A stretch of DNA of 54,307 nt from Rhizobium giardinii bv. giardinii H152 (GTDB taxonomy: Bacteria > Pseudomonadota > Alphaproteobacteria > Rhizobiales > Rhizobiaceae): contig NZ_KB902735.1 of assembly GCF_000379605.1 (NCBI RefSeq), positions 257,535 to 311,841 on the forward strand, written 5' to 3'. The notes under the pieces were generated by a model. That model saw only the letters and a list, made by a program, of their open reading frames with translations. It did not search any database and was not told where the DNA came from. Made by a program: the position numbers and the translations under genes. Shown in pieces: positions 41,431-48,954 of the stretch. Positions within the stretch are counted from its first letter, which is position 1. Every line of letters starts with the position of its first letter.

Positions 41431-41459
41431 AGCCGCCGCGAGAAACCCGCGGCGGCTTT
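41431..41459. terminator. Bidirectional terminator between pssA and the SDR gene
   Basis: An 11-bp perfect stem (AAGCCGCCGCG and its complement) with loop AGAAACC, flanked by A-rich sequence on the left and a T-run on the right. It can stop transcription of both converging genes. Confidence 0.88.
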
Positions 41460-41480
41460 TTCAGTTTCCGTATTCGAAGA

Positions 41481-42221
41481 TCAAGCCGGCAGCCGATAGT
41501 CGACGATCCGGTTCTCTCGCAGGATGAAGAGCTTGCCGGTCTGCGTCTGGTCCGGCCCGACCAGCGGCAGCAGCTTGGCGGCGACTTCCGAGGGATGCGG
41601 CACGGTCGACGGATCCTCGCCGGGAATTGCCTGCGCGCGCATGGCGGTTCTGGTGGCACCCGGATCGACGCTGAGGATGCGCAGCGGCAGGCGTTGCGTC
41701 TCGCCGGCCCAGGTGCGCGCCAAGGCCTCGACCGCAGCCTTGGAGGCGGAGTAGGGGCCCCAGAACGGCTTGCACTTGTGGGCGGCGCTGGAGGACAGGA
41801 TCAGCGCGCGGCCGGCGTCCGACTGCTGCAAGAGCGGATCGACCGAGCGGATCAGCCGCCACGTCGCGGTGACGTTGATGGTCATCACCTTCTCGAACAC
41901 CTTGGCCTCGACATGGCCGATCGGCGAGATGACGCCGAGCACGCCGGCATTGGCAACGAGGATGTCGAGTTTGCCCCAGCGTTCATGGATGGCGCCGCCG
42001 AGCTTGTCGATTGCCGCCATGTCGGCAAGGTCGAAGGGAACCAGGGTTGCCGGCAGCCTGCCCGCAGCCTTGATCGCATCGTCCAGTTCTTCCAGCCCGC
42101 CGATGGTGCGGGCGCAGGCGATCACCTGGGCGCCGGCCTTGGCCAGCTCAAGTGCGGTGAAATAGCCGATGCCGCGCGATGCGCCGGTGACCAGTGCTAT
42201 GCGGCCCTTGAGATCGATCAT
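41481..42221 (-). CDS. Short-chain dehydrogenase/reductase
   Basis: A 246-residue Rossmann oxidoreductase. The NAD(P) motif TGASRGIG is at 12-19, NAG at 91-93, the catalytic serine region ILSSSAAH at 141-148, and Y157-x3-K161 (YSASK). Substrate is not predictable. The C-terminus (TQTGKLFILRENRIVDYRLPA) is unlike FabG-type proteins. It lies downstream of purF with a 133-bp gap on the same strand. Confidence 0.9.
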   Translation of the reverse strand: MIDLKGRIALVTGASRGIGYFTALELAKAGAQVIACARTIGGLEELDDAIKAAGRLPATLVPFDLADMAAIDKLGGAIHERWGKLDILVANAGVLGVISPIGHVEAKVFEKVMTINVTATWRLIRSVDPLLQQSDAGRALILSSSAAHKCKPFWGPYSASKAAVEALARTWAGETQRLPLRILSVDPGATRTAMRAQAIPGEDPSTVPHPSEVAAKLLPLVGPDQTQTGKLFILRENRIVDYRLPA

Positions 42222-42354
42222 GTCTGAGTGGCTCCGAATTCATTGATGCGGGCTTGCTGTGCCACACGTCCGGTGCCGGGCGCAAGTCAGCCTGTGGCAT
42301 GTTCAAGAGAGGAAGGGAGGTTTCCTCGAATCCCTGCCGATCCGAGGAGCCCTG

Positions 42355-43845
42355 TCAGCCGTTGCTGGCAAGCACCGACAGCTTGAGCCCGGCGGTTTCG
42401 CCGTTCTTGTCGAGAAGCCGGGTCGGATAGTCGCCGGTGAAATAATGATCGGTGAACTGCGGACGGGCCGGATTGCGGTCCTCGCCGCCGACGGCGCGGT
42501 AGAGCCCGTCGATCGTCAGGAACTCCAGCGAGTCGGCGCCGATATATTTCGCCATCGCCTTGACGTCGGCATACTGGTTGGCGAGCAGCTTGTCGGCGTT
42601 CGGTGTGTCGATGCCGTAGAAGTCGGGATAGAAGATCATTGGGCTGGCAACGCGGACATGGACTTCGGTCGCGCCTGCATCGCGGATCATCTGCACGATC
42701 TTCAGCGAGGTGGTGCCGCGCACGATCGAATCGTCGACCAGCACGACGCGCTTGCCCTCGATCATGGCGCGGTTGGCCGAATGCTTCAGCTTGACGCCGA
42801 AGGCGCGGATCTGCTGCGTCGGCTCGATGAAGGTGCGCCCGACATAGTGGTTGCGGATGATGCCGTATTCGAAGGGAATGCCGCTCGCCTGGGCATAGCC
42901 AAGCGCCGCCGGCGTGCCGCCGTCCGGAACCGGCACGACCACGTCGCCTTCGACCGGCGATTCCTTGGCGAGATTGATGCCCATGTTCTTGCGCGCCACA
43001 TAGACGCTGCGGCCGCCGACGACCGAATCGGGGCGGGCGAAATAGACATATTCGAACAGGCAGAGGCGTTCCGGCTGCGCGTTCGCCGGCTTGCGGGCGT
43101 CGATGTCGATCGAGCCGTCCGGCTGGATTTCGCAGATGATGACTTCGCCGTTTTCGACGTCGCGAATATATTTCGCGCCGATGATGTCGAGCGCGCAGGT
43201 TTCCGAGCAGAAGATCGGCTTGCCGTCGAGCTCGCCCATGACCAGCGGCCGGATGCCGGTCGGGTCGCGCGCCGCAATCAGCTTGGTGCGCGTCATGGCG
43301 AGCATCGAATAGCCGCCCTCCATCTGCCGGATCGCGTCGATGAAGCGGTCAGCCGTGGAGCTGTGGCGCGAGCGGGCAATCAGGTGAAGCACGACCTCGG
43401 TGTCCGAGGTCGACTGACAGATGGCGCCGGTGGCAATGATCTGGCGGCGCAGCGTCAGGCCGTTGGTGAAGTTGCCGTTGTGGGCAATGGCGATGCCGCC
43501 GACTTCGAGTTCCGCAAACAGCGGCTGTACGTTGCGCAGCGCCACTTCGCCGGTGGTGGAGTAGCGGGTATGGCCGATGGCGATCGAACCGGGCAATTTG
43601 GCGAGGATCGCCGGATCGGTATAGTGGTCGCCGACCAGGCCCATGCGCTTTTCGGTGCGGAACTGCCTGCCGTCGAAGGTGACGATGCCGGCCGCTTCCT
43701 GCCCGCGATGCTGGAGCGCATGCAGGCCGAGCGCCGTCAAGGTCGCGGCGTCCTGATGCCCGAGGATACCGAAGACGCCGCATTCCTCGTGCAGCGTATC
43801 GCCATCGAATTCGTCGTTGATCTCTTCGGATCGCAAATGGGTCAT
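42355..43845 (-). CDS. purF: Amidophosphoribosyltransferase PurF
   Basis: PurF makes 5-phosphoribosylamine from PRPP and glutamine, the first step of purine synthesis. The 496-residue protein has a 21-residue propeptide before the catalytic C22 (HEECGVFGIL), typical of the processed, B. subtilis-like form that may carry an Fe-S cluster. Glutaminase text is LHALQHRGQEAAGI, GHTRYSTTG and IAHNGNFTN; the PRPP site VVLVDDSIVRGTTS lies near residue 365-380. ARDPTGIRPL and VIPVPDGGTPAALGYA-like text complete the match. AAGG precedes the ATG. It lies downstream of cvpA on the same strand, as in many proteobacteria. Confidence 0.96.
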   Translation of the reverse strand: MTHLRSEEINDEFDGDTLHEECGVFGILGHQDAATLTALGLHALQHRGQEAAGIVTFDGRQFRTEKRMGLVGDHYTDPAILAKLPGSIAIGHTRYSTTGEVALRNVQPLFAELEVGGIAIAHNGNFTNGLTLRRQIIATGAICQSTSDTEVVLHLIARSRHSSTADRFIDAIRQMEGGYSMLAMTRTKLIAARDPTGIRPLVMGELDGKPIFCSETCALDIIGAKYIRDVENGEVIICEIQPDGSIDIDARKPANAQPERLCLFEYVYFARPDSVVGGRSVYVARKNMGINLAKESPVEGDVVVPVPDGGTPAALGYAQASGIPFEYGIIRNHYVGRTFIEPTQQIRAFGVKLKHSANRAMIEGKRVVLVDDSIVRGTTSLKIVQMIRDAGATEVHVRVASPMIFYPDFYGIDTPNADKLLANQYADVKAMAKYIGADSLEFLTIDGLYRAVGGEDRNPARPQFTDHYFTGDYPTRLLDKNGETAGLKLSVLASNG

Positions 43846-43962
43846 CGCTGTTGGCCTTTATCCTAAGGGCAGGAACGCGTTGCGCATATTGTATCGGGTC
43901 ATCGGCCCTTCAAGCCACAGGGACTTGAGGGAATTGCATGCCATCATTGCTAAATGGACAGA

Positions 43963-43978
43963 GCCCGCCGGAGCGGGC
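43963..43978 (-). terminator. Hairpin after cvpA
   Basis: A six-base-pair GC stem (GCCCGC and GCGGGC) with a four-base loop lies 24-39 bases beyond the cvpA stop. The T-run in the transcript direction is weak, so it may be a pause or partial terminator before purF. Confidence 0.45.
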
Positions 43979-44001
43979 CCATATTTTTCCATCACTCGGC
44001 C

Positions 44002-44616
44002 TTAGCCGTTGGTCGCCGCGCCATTGGTCGCGGGCGTTTCCTCGGCCGGCGGCTGAGTGGTCGCGCCGCCAGTGCCTTCGTTCTCGCCTTCGCCGGTCGT
44101 ATCCTTGCCGCGCAGGCGGTCGAGGATCGTCGCGTCGGCGTTTTCCGGCAGGAGCGCGATCAGCTTGCCGCCGAGATTGTCGAGCAGGGGCTTTGACTTG
44201 GCAGTCGTCACCCAACCCGGCTGCTGCTGCGGCGCGACCAGCCAGTTGAAGAACAGCATGGCGACGACGACCAAAAGAATACCGCGGGCAGCGCCAAAGA
44301 GGAAGCCGAGCGTCCGGTCAAGCGCACCGATACGGCTGTCGATGATGAAATCGGCGATCCGCATGGTGATGAACGAGATGACGATCAGGGCGATGAGGAA
44401 GACCACGCCGGCCGAGCCGATCATCGCGACGGTGTCGCTGCTGGTGTAGTTCTTCGCGTAAGGCAGGAGAAAGGGGTAGAGGAAATAGGCGGCAGCGGCG
44501 GCGCCGATCCAGCTTGCGACCGACAGCACTTCCCGGGAAAAGCCGCGCACCATTGCCAGGATGGCCGAGAAAAGCGCGACGCCGAGAACGATACCGTCGA
44601 GAATTGTAATGGGCAT
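44002..44616 (-). CDS. cvpA: CvpA-family membrane protein
   Basis: A 204-residue inner-membrane protein with four helices: ILDGIVLGVALFSAILAMVR, SVASWIGAAAAAYFLYPFLL, SAGVVFLIALIVISFITMRI and GILLVVVAMLFFNWLV. CvpA is linked to colicin V production and to envelope stress in E. coli; its molecular role is unclear. DRTLGFLFGAARGIL is the typical motif of the family. The C-terminus is an acidic/threonine-rich tail (GENEGTGGATTQPPAEE). It sits between radA and purF, a frequent cvpA-purF neighbourhood. Confidence 0.9.
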   Translation of the reverse strand: MPITILDGIVLGVALFSAILAMVRGFSREVLSVASWIGAAAAAYFLYPFLLPYAKNYTSSDTVAMIGSAGVVFLIALIVISFITMRIADFIIDSRIGALDRTLGFLFGAARGILLVVVAMLFFNWLVAPQQQPGWVTTAKSKPLLDNLGGKLIALLPENADATILDRLRGKDTTGEGENEGTGGATTQPPAEETPATNGAATNG

Positions 44617-44693
44617 ATTGTGCTACTCCGAAACCGCCTGCTGCGCCGCGCGTCACATCGGACGCGCAAGGACGCAACAACCCCTTTGTATCC

Positions 44694-44737
44694 GCTGCAT
44701 AATTTTTAAATCGAGCGCGATTTAAAAACTATGCAGC
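44694..44737. repeat. Large AT-rich inverted repeat between radA and cvpA
   Basis: Two 20-bp arms (44694-44713 and 44718-44737) are complementary with one mismatch around the loop AGCG. The arms start GCTGCATA and contain TTTTTAAATCG. The stem is AT-rich in the middle and GC-closed at both ends. It may be the radA terminator or a binding site for a regulator of cvpA-purF. Confidence 0.75.
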
Positions 44738-44853
44738 GCGACCCCGCGCTGATTTTCCGCGAACCATATATCATCACGCCGGAAGCGTCTTTCGATGGTT
44801 CATCGTTGAACACTGTTTTCACCGGAATTCGCCGATTTTACGCGGCGTTTTCC

Positions 44854-46257
44854 TCAATCATCGTTGTCTGCCTGCTTCAAGGCTCCCTTCGAGCCGGCGA
44901 TGCGTGCCACCAGATCCGGCAGGCTTTCCATCTCGCTCCAGCTCATGCCGTTACCCTTGGGCAGGTCGGCGGAGGCGGAGGGCAGGACAGCCTGTGAAAA
45001 GCCGAGCTTTTCGGCTTCTTTAAGGCGCTGCGCTGTATGGGCAACCGGCCGGATGGCGCCGGACAGACTGACTTCGCCGAAATAGACGCAATCGGAGGGA
45101 AGGGCAAGACCGGCAAGCGACGAAACCAGTGCGGAAGCGACAGCCAGATCGGCTGCGGGCTCGGAAATCCGGTATCCACCGGCGACATTGAGATAGACAT
45201 CGTGCTGGCCGAGCCGCACGCCGCAATGCGCTTCCAGGACTGCAAGGATCATCGACAGCCGGGCTCCGTCCCAGCCGACGACGGCCCGACGCGGCGTACC
45301 GAGCGACGTTGCCGCGACCAGCGCCTGAACCTCGACCAGGACGGGCCGCGTTCCCTCCATGCCGGCAAAGACGGCCGCGCCCGGAGATTTCGCATTGCGC
45401 TCGCCGAGGAAAAGCTCCGATGGGTTGCTGACCTCGCGCAGCCCCTTGTCCGACATCTCGAACACGCCGATCTCGTCGGTCGGGCCGAAGCGGTTCTTGA
45501 CGGTGCGGAGAATCCGGTAGTGATGGCCGCGATCCCCTTCGAAATAGAGAACGGCATCGACCATATGCTCGACGACGCGCGGCCCTGCGATCTGGCCCTC
45601 CTTGGTGACGTGGCCGACGAGCACGACCGTTGCGCCGGTCTGCTTGGCAAACCGGATCATCGCCTGCACGCCGGTGCGCACCTGCGTCACCGTGCCGGGG
45701 GCCGAATCGACGATATCGCTCCACAGGGTCTGGATGGAATCGATGATGACGAGGTCGGGCCGCTTGCCTTCACCCAGCGTCGCCAGAATGTCCTCGACAT
45801 TGGTTTCGGCCGCCAGCAGCACGTCGGTATCGGCCGCCCCCAGTCTTTGCGCCCGCAGGCGAACCTGCGCCACCGCTTCCTCGCCGGAGACGTAGATGAC
45901 CCGATGCTTGCGCCGCGACAGTGCCGCCGCCGCCTGCATCAGCACCGTCGATTTGCCGATGCCGGGGTCGCCGCCGATAAGAACGGCCGAGCCGCGCACG
46001 AAACCGCCGCCGGTCGCCCGGTCAAGTTCGGAAATGCCGCTTTGAATGCGCGGCGCGTCCTCGATTTCGCCGGACAAGGTCGTCAGCGCCACCGGCCGGC
46101 CCTTCTTCGGTGTCTTGCCGGGGCCGCCGCCGATGCCACCCATCGGGTCTTCCTCGACGATGGTGTTCCACTGGCCGCAGGCTTCGCATTTTCCGACCCA
46201 GCGGGCATGAACGGTGCCGCAGTTCTGGCAGATGAATTGTGTCCGGGCTTTCGCCAT
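44854..46257 (-). CDS. radA: DNA repair protein RadA (Sms)
   Basis: RadA is a RecA-like ATPase helicase that processes recombination branches. The 467-residue protein has an N-terminal zinc finger (C10, C13, C24, C27 in FICQNCGTVHARW...GKCEACGQW), Walker A GGDPGIGKST (~96-105), the KNRFG motif in RTVKNRFGPTDEIG (~255), and a C-terminal Lon-protease-like domain (HDVYLNVAGGYRISEPAADL, LSGAIRPVAHTAQRLKEAEK). I chose the ATG at 46257, which overlaps the preceding toxin stop as TGATG; an open upstream extension would run through the toxin gene. No clear ribosome binding site lies upstream, so translation may depend on coupling to the toxin gene. Confidence 0.95.
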   Translation of the reverse strand: MAKARTQFICQNCGTVHARWVGKCEACGQWNTIVEEDPMGGIGGGPGKTPKKGRPVALTTLSGEIEDAPRIQSGISELDRATGGGFVRGSAVLIGGDPGIGKSTVLMQAAAALSRRKHRVIYVSGEEAVAQVRLRAQRLGAADTDVLLAAETNVEDILATLGEGKRPDLVIIDSIQTLWSDIVDSAPGTVTQVRTGVQAMIRFAKQTGATVVLVGHVTKEGQIAGPRVVEHMVDAVLYFEGDRGHHYRILRTVKNRFGPTDEIGVFEMSDKGLREVSNPSELFLGERNAKSPGAAVFAGMEGTRPVLVEVQALVAATSLGTPRRAVVGWDGARLSMILAVLEAHCGVRLGQHDVYLNVAGGYRISEPAADLAVASALVSSLAGLALPSDCVYFGEVSLSGAIRPVAHTAQRLKEAEKLGFSQAVLPSASADLPKGNGMSWSEMESLPDLVARIAGSKGALKQADNDD

Positions 46258-46574
46258 CAAATTTCGCTTTCGGGGAAGTCTTCTAAGGAGATGTCCTGGC
46301 GACCGTGCAGGATGCGGACGATGTAGATACGGGTATCCTCGATACGGAAATAAATGCAACGGTCGCGATAAGGCAAACCGCGGAGGCTCTGACCGATTTC
46401 ATCGCGCGCGACGCCTGTAAAGCCGCTGCGTGCGATTGAGTGAATTTTCAGGTGAATGTCGAGAACGAAGTTGGCGGCCGCTTCAGGATTTCTCGTCGCA
46501 ATGTACTTGAAGATTGACCGAAGGTCCGCGCGAGCCGCCCGCGAAAAAATTGGTTTGCGGCTCTTAATCGTCAT
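46257..46574 (-). CDS. RelE/ParE-family toxin
   Basis: A 105-residue protein of the ParE/RelE fold: PIFSRAARADLRSIFKYIAT, NPEAAANFVLDIHLKIHSIA, LRGLPYRDRCIYFRIEDTRI and YIVRILHGRQDI. The R-x-Y-x-I-x-F-R-I and I-V-R-I-L-H-G-R-Q-D motifs are standard for ParE-type toxins, which inhibit gyrase or, for RelE types, cleave mRNA. It overlaps the antitoxin by 11 bases and shares its TGA with the start of radA. Confidence 0.9.
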   Translation of the reverse strand: MTIKSRKPIFSRAARADLRSIFKYIATRNPEAAANFVLDIHLKIHSIARSGFTGVARDEIGQSLRGLPYRDRCIYFRIEDTRIYIVRILHGRQDISLEDFPESEI

Positions 46575-46827
46575 GCTGTCCGTGCATTATATCGTTCAGC
46601 AGCGCCTCGCCGTCTTCATACTCATAGACACGCCCCGCCGCGATATCGTCTTCACCTTCCTTGATCAGCCGCTTCAATTCCGCAAGTTTTGTCTCATCCC
46701 GCTCCAGCAGCCGCAACCCTGCGCGCACGACTTCGCTCGCGTTGTTGAAACGGCCCGAATTGACCTGCTCGTTGATGAAGGCATCGAAATGATCGCCGAT
46801 GACGAAGGATTTTTTCGCGTTGGACAT
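46564..46827 (-). CDS. ParD-like antitoxin
   Basis: An 87-residue ribbon-helix-helix antitoxin. The N-terminal beta/helix region SFVIGDHFDAFINEQVNSGR and NNASEVVRAGLRLLERDETK matches the ParD family, and the acidic, unstructured tail IAAGRVYEYEDGEALLND would wrap the toxin. GGAG precedes the ATG. It starts about 47 bases past the alr stop, with a GGAACTGTTCC palindrome in between that could be its operator. Confidence 0.9.
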   Translation of the reverse strand: MSNAKKSFVIGDHFDAFINEQVNSGRFNNASEVVRAGLRLLERDETKLAELKRLIKEGEDDIAAGRVYEYEDGEALLNDIMHGQHDD

Positions 46828-46874
46828 GGGGAAAACTCCTTTGCCGTTAATCTAACACGAGGTCGGAACAGTTC

Positions 46875-48041
46875 CTACCTGCCTGCTTCGATATAGGCTC
46901 GTTCGTAGCGGTGTCCAAGGCTCGTCAGCATCTCGTAGCCGATTGTACCGCCCGCCCGGGCCACGTCGTCGACCGCGACGTTGTTGCCAAAGAGCTCTAC
47001 GTAGTCGCCCGGCCGGACCGCATTTTCCGGCAGGTCGGTGACGTCGAACAGGCTCAAATCCATGGTGACACGGCCGAGGTGCGGAACTCTGTGGCCGTTG
47101 AGGAAACCGAACGCGCCCGACGGCCTCGCCTGACGCAAGGTGACGCCGGCGCCCGACACCGAGCGATGGTACCCGTCGGCATAGCCGATGGCGACGATTG
47201 CCACGCGGCTGTCGCGGGAAAATTGCGCCGAGGCGCCGTAGCTTGCGGTTTCGCCGGACCGGACGCTGCGAATCTGGATGATACGGGCCTGCGCCGTCAC
47301 GACGGGCTTCATGGGATTGGCGAGGCCGTTGACGGCCTCGCCGCCATAGACGGCAATGCCGGGACGGGTCAGGTCGAAATGGAAATCCGTTCCCAGGTGG
47401 ACGCCGGCCGAGTTGGCCAGGCTTGATTCGATGCCTTCGAAAGCGGCGGTAACCGCCCGGAATGATTCAAGCTGACGACGGTTCAGCGGATGCTCCGGGT
47501 CGTCGGCGCAGGCGAGATGGCTCATCACCAGGATAGGCGAAAAGCTCGCGGGGCGGGCCGGGTCGTTTGCCAGCGCCAGAGCCTCGGACGCGGTCAGTCC
47601 GAGCCGGTTCATGCCGGTATCGACATGCAGCACGCAAGGATGATCGCCGCGTTCCGACAGAACCGACATGAAGAAGGCAAGCTGCTCTTGCGAGTTGACG
47701 ATCGGCACGAGGCCGTTGTCGAAGAAAAGCTGTTCGTTGCCCGGCCACATGCCGGCGAGGATATAGATGCGCCCGTCCGGCACCAAGGGACGCAGCGCAA
47801 CGCCCTCCTCGGCATTGGCAACGAAGAAGTCCCGGGCCCCGGCGGCATACAGTGTTTCGGCTGCGGGTTCGATGCCGATGCCATAGGCATTGGCCTTCAG
47901 CACCGCGGCCGCACGCGCCTTGCCGGACAGCCTGTCCATCTTGCGCCAATTGTCTGCAAGCGCACCGAGATCGATGATCAAACGGTTGGAGGCGGCATCG
48001 AATGCGGGAAGGGTGGAGGAGGGATCGTGGGATTGGGCCAT
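46875..48041 (-). CDS. alr: Alanine racemase
   Basis: Alr makes D-alanine for peptidoglycan by PLP-dependent racemisation. The 388-residue protein has the PLP lysine K49 in AVLKANAYGIG, and the catalytic tyrosine in GETASYGASAQF (~residue 265-275) that acts from the other subunit. HVDTGMNRLGL, GIAVYGGEAV, AIGYADGYHRSV and LGRVTMDLSLFDVT are diagnostic. The start is ATG at 48041; the frame is open for 40 more codons upstream but reads as non-coding. No strong Shine-Dalgarno site is visible. The gene lies between the parDE-type module and the TerC gene. Confidence 0.95.
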   Translation of the reverse strand: MAQSHDPSSTLPAFDAASNRLIIDLGALADNWRKMDRLSGKARAAAVLKANAYGIGIEPAAETLYAAGARDFFVANAEEGVALRPLVPDGRIYILAGMWPGNEQLFFDNGLVPIVNSQEQLAFFMSVLSERGDHPCVLHVDTGMNRLGLTASEALALANDPARPASFSPILVMSHLACADDPEHPLNRRQLESFRAVTAAFEGIESSLANSAGVHLGTDFHFDLTRPGIAVYGGEAVNGLANPMKPVVTAQARIIQIRSVRSGETASYGASAQFSRDSRVAIVAIGYADGYHRSVSGAGVTLRQARPSGAFGFLNGHRVPHLGRVTMDLSLFDVTDLPENAVRPGDYVELFGNNVAVDDVARAGGTIGYEMLTSLGHRYERAYIEAGR

Positions 48042-48168
48042 GGCACAAGGGATACAGCCAAGCGGCCCCGACTGCAATCGCAGCGCTCGCGGAAGCGGCC
48101 GGTCTGTCGCCGCTTCCCGGCTATTCAGGCGGCAACCGGCAGCCGTGCCGCCGGCAGCCATTCGCCGA

Positions 48169-48810
48169 TTACAGGAACGACGATGTCAGGACGGGTTCAA
48201 CTTCCATGAAGCCTTCGTAGATCATCTTCAGCGCAACGAAGAGGATGATGGCGAGACCGACATAGGAAATCCAGTGGAAGCGGTGCAGCAGCTTGGCGAT
48301 GAACGATGCGGCGACACCCATCAGCGCGACCGATACCGCAAGGCCAATGATGAGGATGTTGGGATGTTCGCGCGCCGCACCCGCAACGGCGAGCACGTTA
48401 TCGAGCGACATCGAGACGTCGGCGACGACGATCTGAATGGCTGCCTGCTTCAGCGTCTTGCGGGGAGCGCCGCCGATCGTGCCGTTCTTGTCCATGTCCT
48501 CGCCGGTCAGCGATTCCAGGCCCTCGGCTTCTTCCTTCGCCGTGGTTCTGAGTTCGCGCCACATTTTCCAGCAGACCCACAGGAGCAAGATGCCGCCGAC
48601 GAGCAGCAGGCCAAGGATTTGCAGCAATTGCGTGGTGAGAAGGGCAAAGACGATACGCAGCACGGTTGCTGCCGCGATCCCGATCAGGATCGCCTTGCCG
48701 CGCTGCTCCTTGGGAAGACCGGCTGCCGCAAGGCCGATGACGATGGCGTTGTCGCCTGCGAGCACAAGGTCGATCGCAAGCACCTGCAGCAGCGCGATTA
48801 AGGCGTCCAT
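48169..48810 (-). CDS. TerC-family membrane protein
   Basis: A 213-residue inner-membrane protein. The family signatures are LVLAGDNAIVIGLAAAGLP (helix 1-2) and VVADVSMSLDNVLAVAGAA (helix 4), whose paired D-N motifs are thought to bind metal. Seven helices are predicted, ending LAIILFVALKMIYEGF. TerC/YkoY/Alx proteins act in manganese and tellurite handling or in metalation of exported proteins. I chose the ATG at 48810 (GGGGA upstream); an in-frame GTG at 48825 is possible. No yybP-ykoY riboswitch is visible upstream. Confidence 0.88.
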   Translation of the reverse strand: MDALIALLQVLAIDLVLAGDNAIVIGLAAAGLPKEQRGKAILIGIAAATVLRIVFALLTTQLLQILGLLLVGGILLLWVCWKMWRELRTTAKEEAEGLESLTGEDMDKNGTIGGAPRKTLKQAAIQIVVADVSMSLDNVLAVAGAAREHPNILIIGLAVSVALMGVAASFIAKLLHRFHWISYVGLAIILFVALKMIYEGFMEVEPVLTSSFL

Positions 48811-48839
48811 GAACAGATTCCCCACACTAGAGACGTTGG

Positions 48840-48862
48840 ACCGCGACCGTTGCAGTCGCGGT
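48840..48862 (-). terminator. Hairpin between dnaB and the TerC gene
   Basis: An 8-bp perfect stem (ACCGCGAC and its complement) with a seven-base loop lies beyond the dnaB stop. No T-run follows in that direction, so it may be a weak terminator or a structured leader. Confidence 0.4.
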
Positions 48863-48954
48863 TATTCAGCTGATTTTCTTTTCGCTTATCCGGAAGTCCG
48901 GCAATTTGCAACGTGCGGAGCGGCCATTGGCTCGCAGCAGGCGGCTTTTCCCGG

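Noticed and set aside
46257..46359. Upstream extension of RadA by 34 codons
   Set aside because: It would run through the toxin gene in another frame, whereas the zinc-finger N-terminus begins properly at 46257.
48811..48954. A yybP-ykoY manganese riboswitch upstream of the TerC gene
   Set aside because: Only a simple 8-bp hairpin is present and the conserved loop sequences of the riboswitch are absent.
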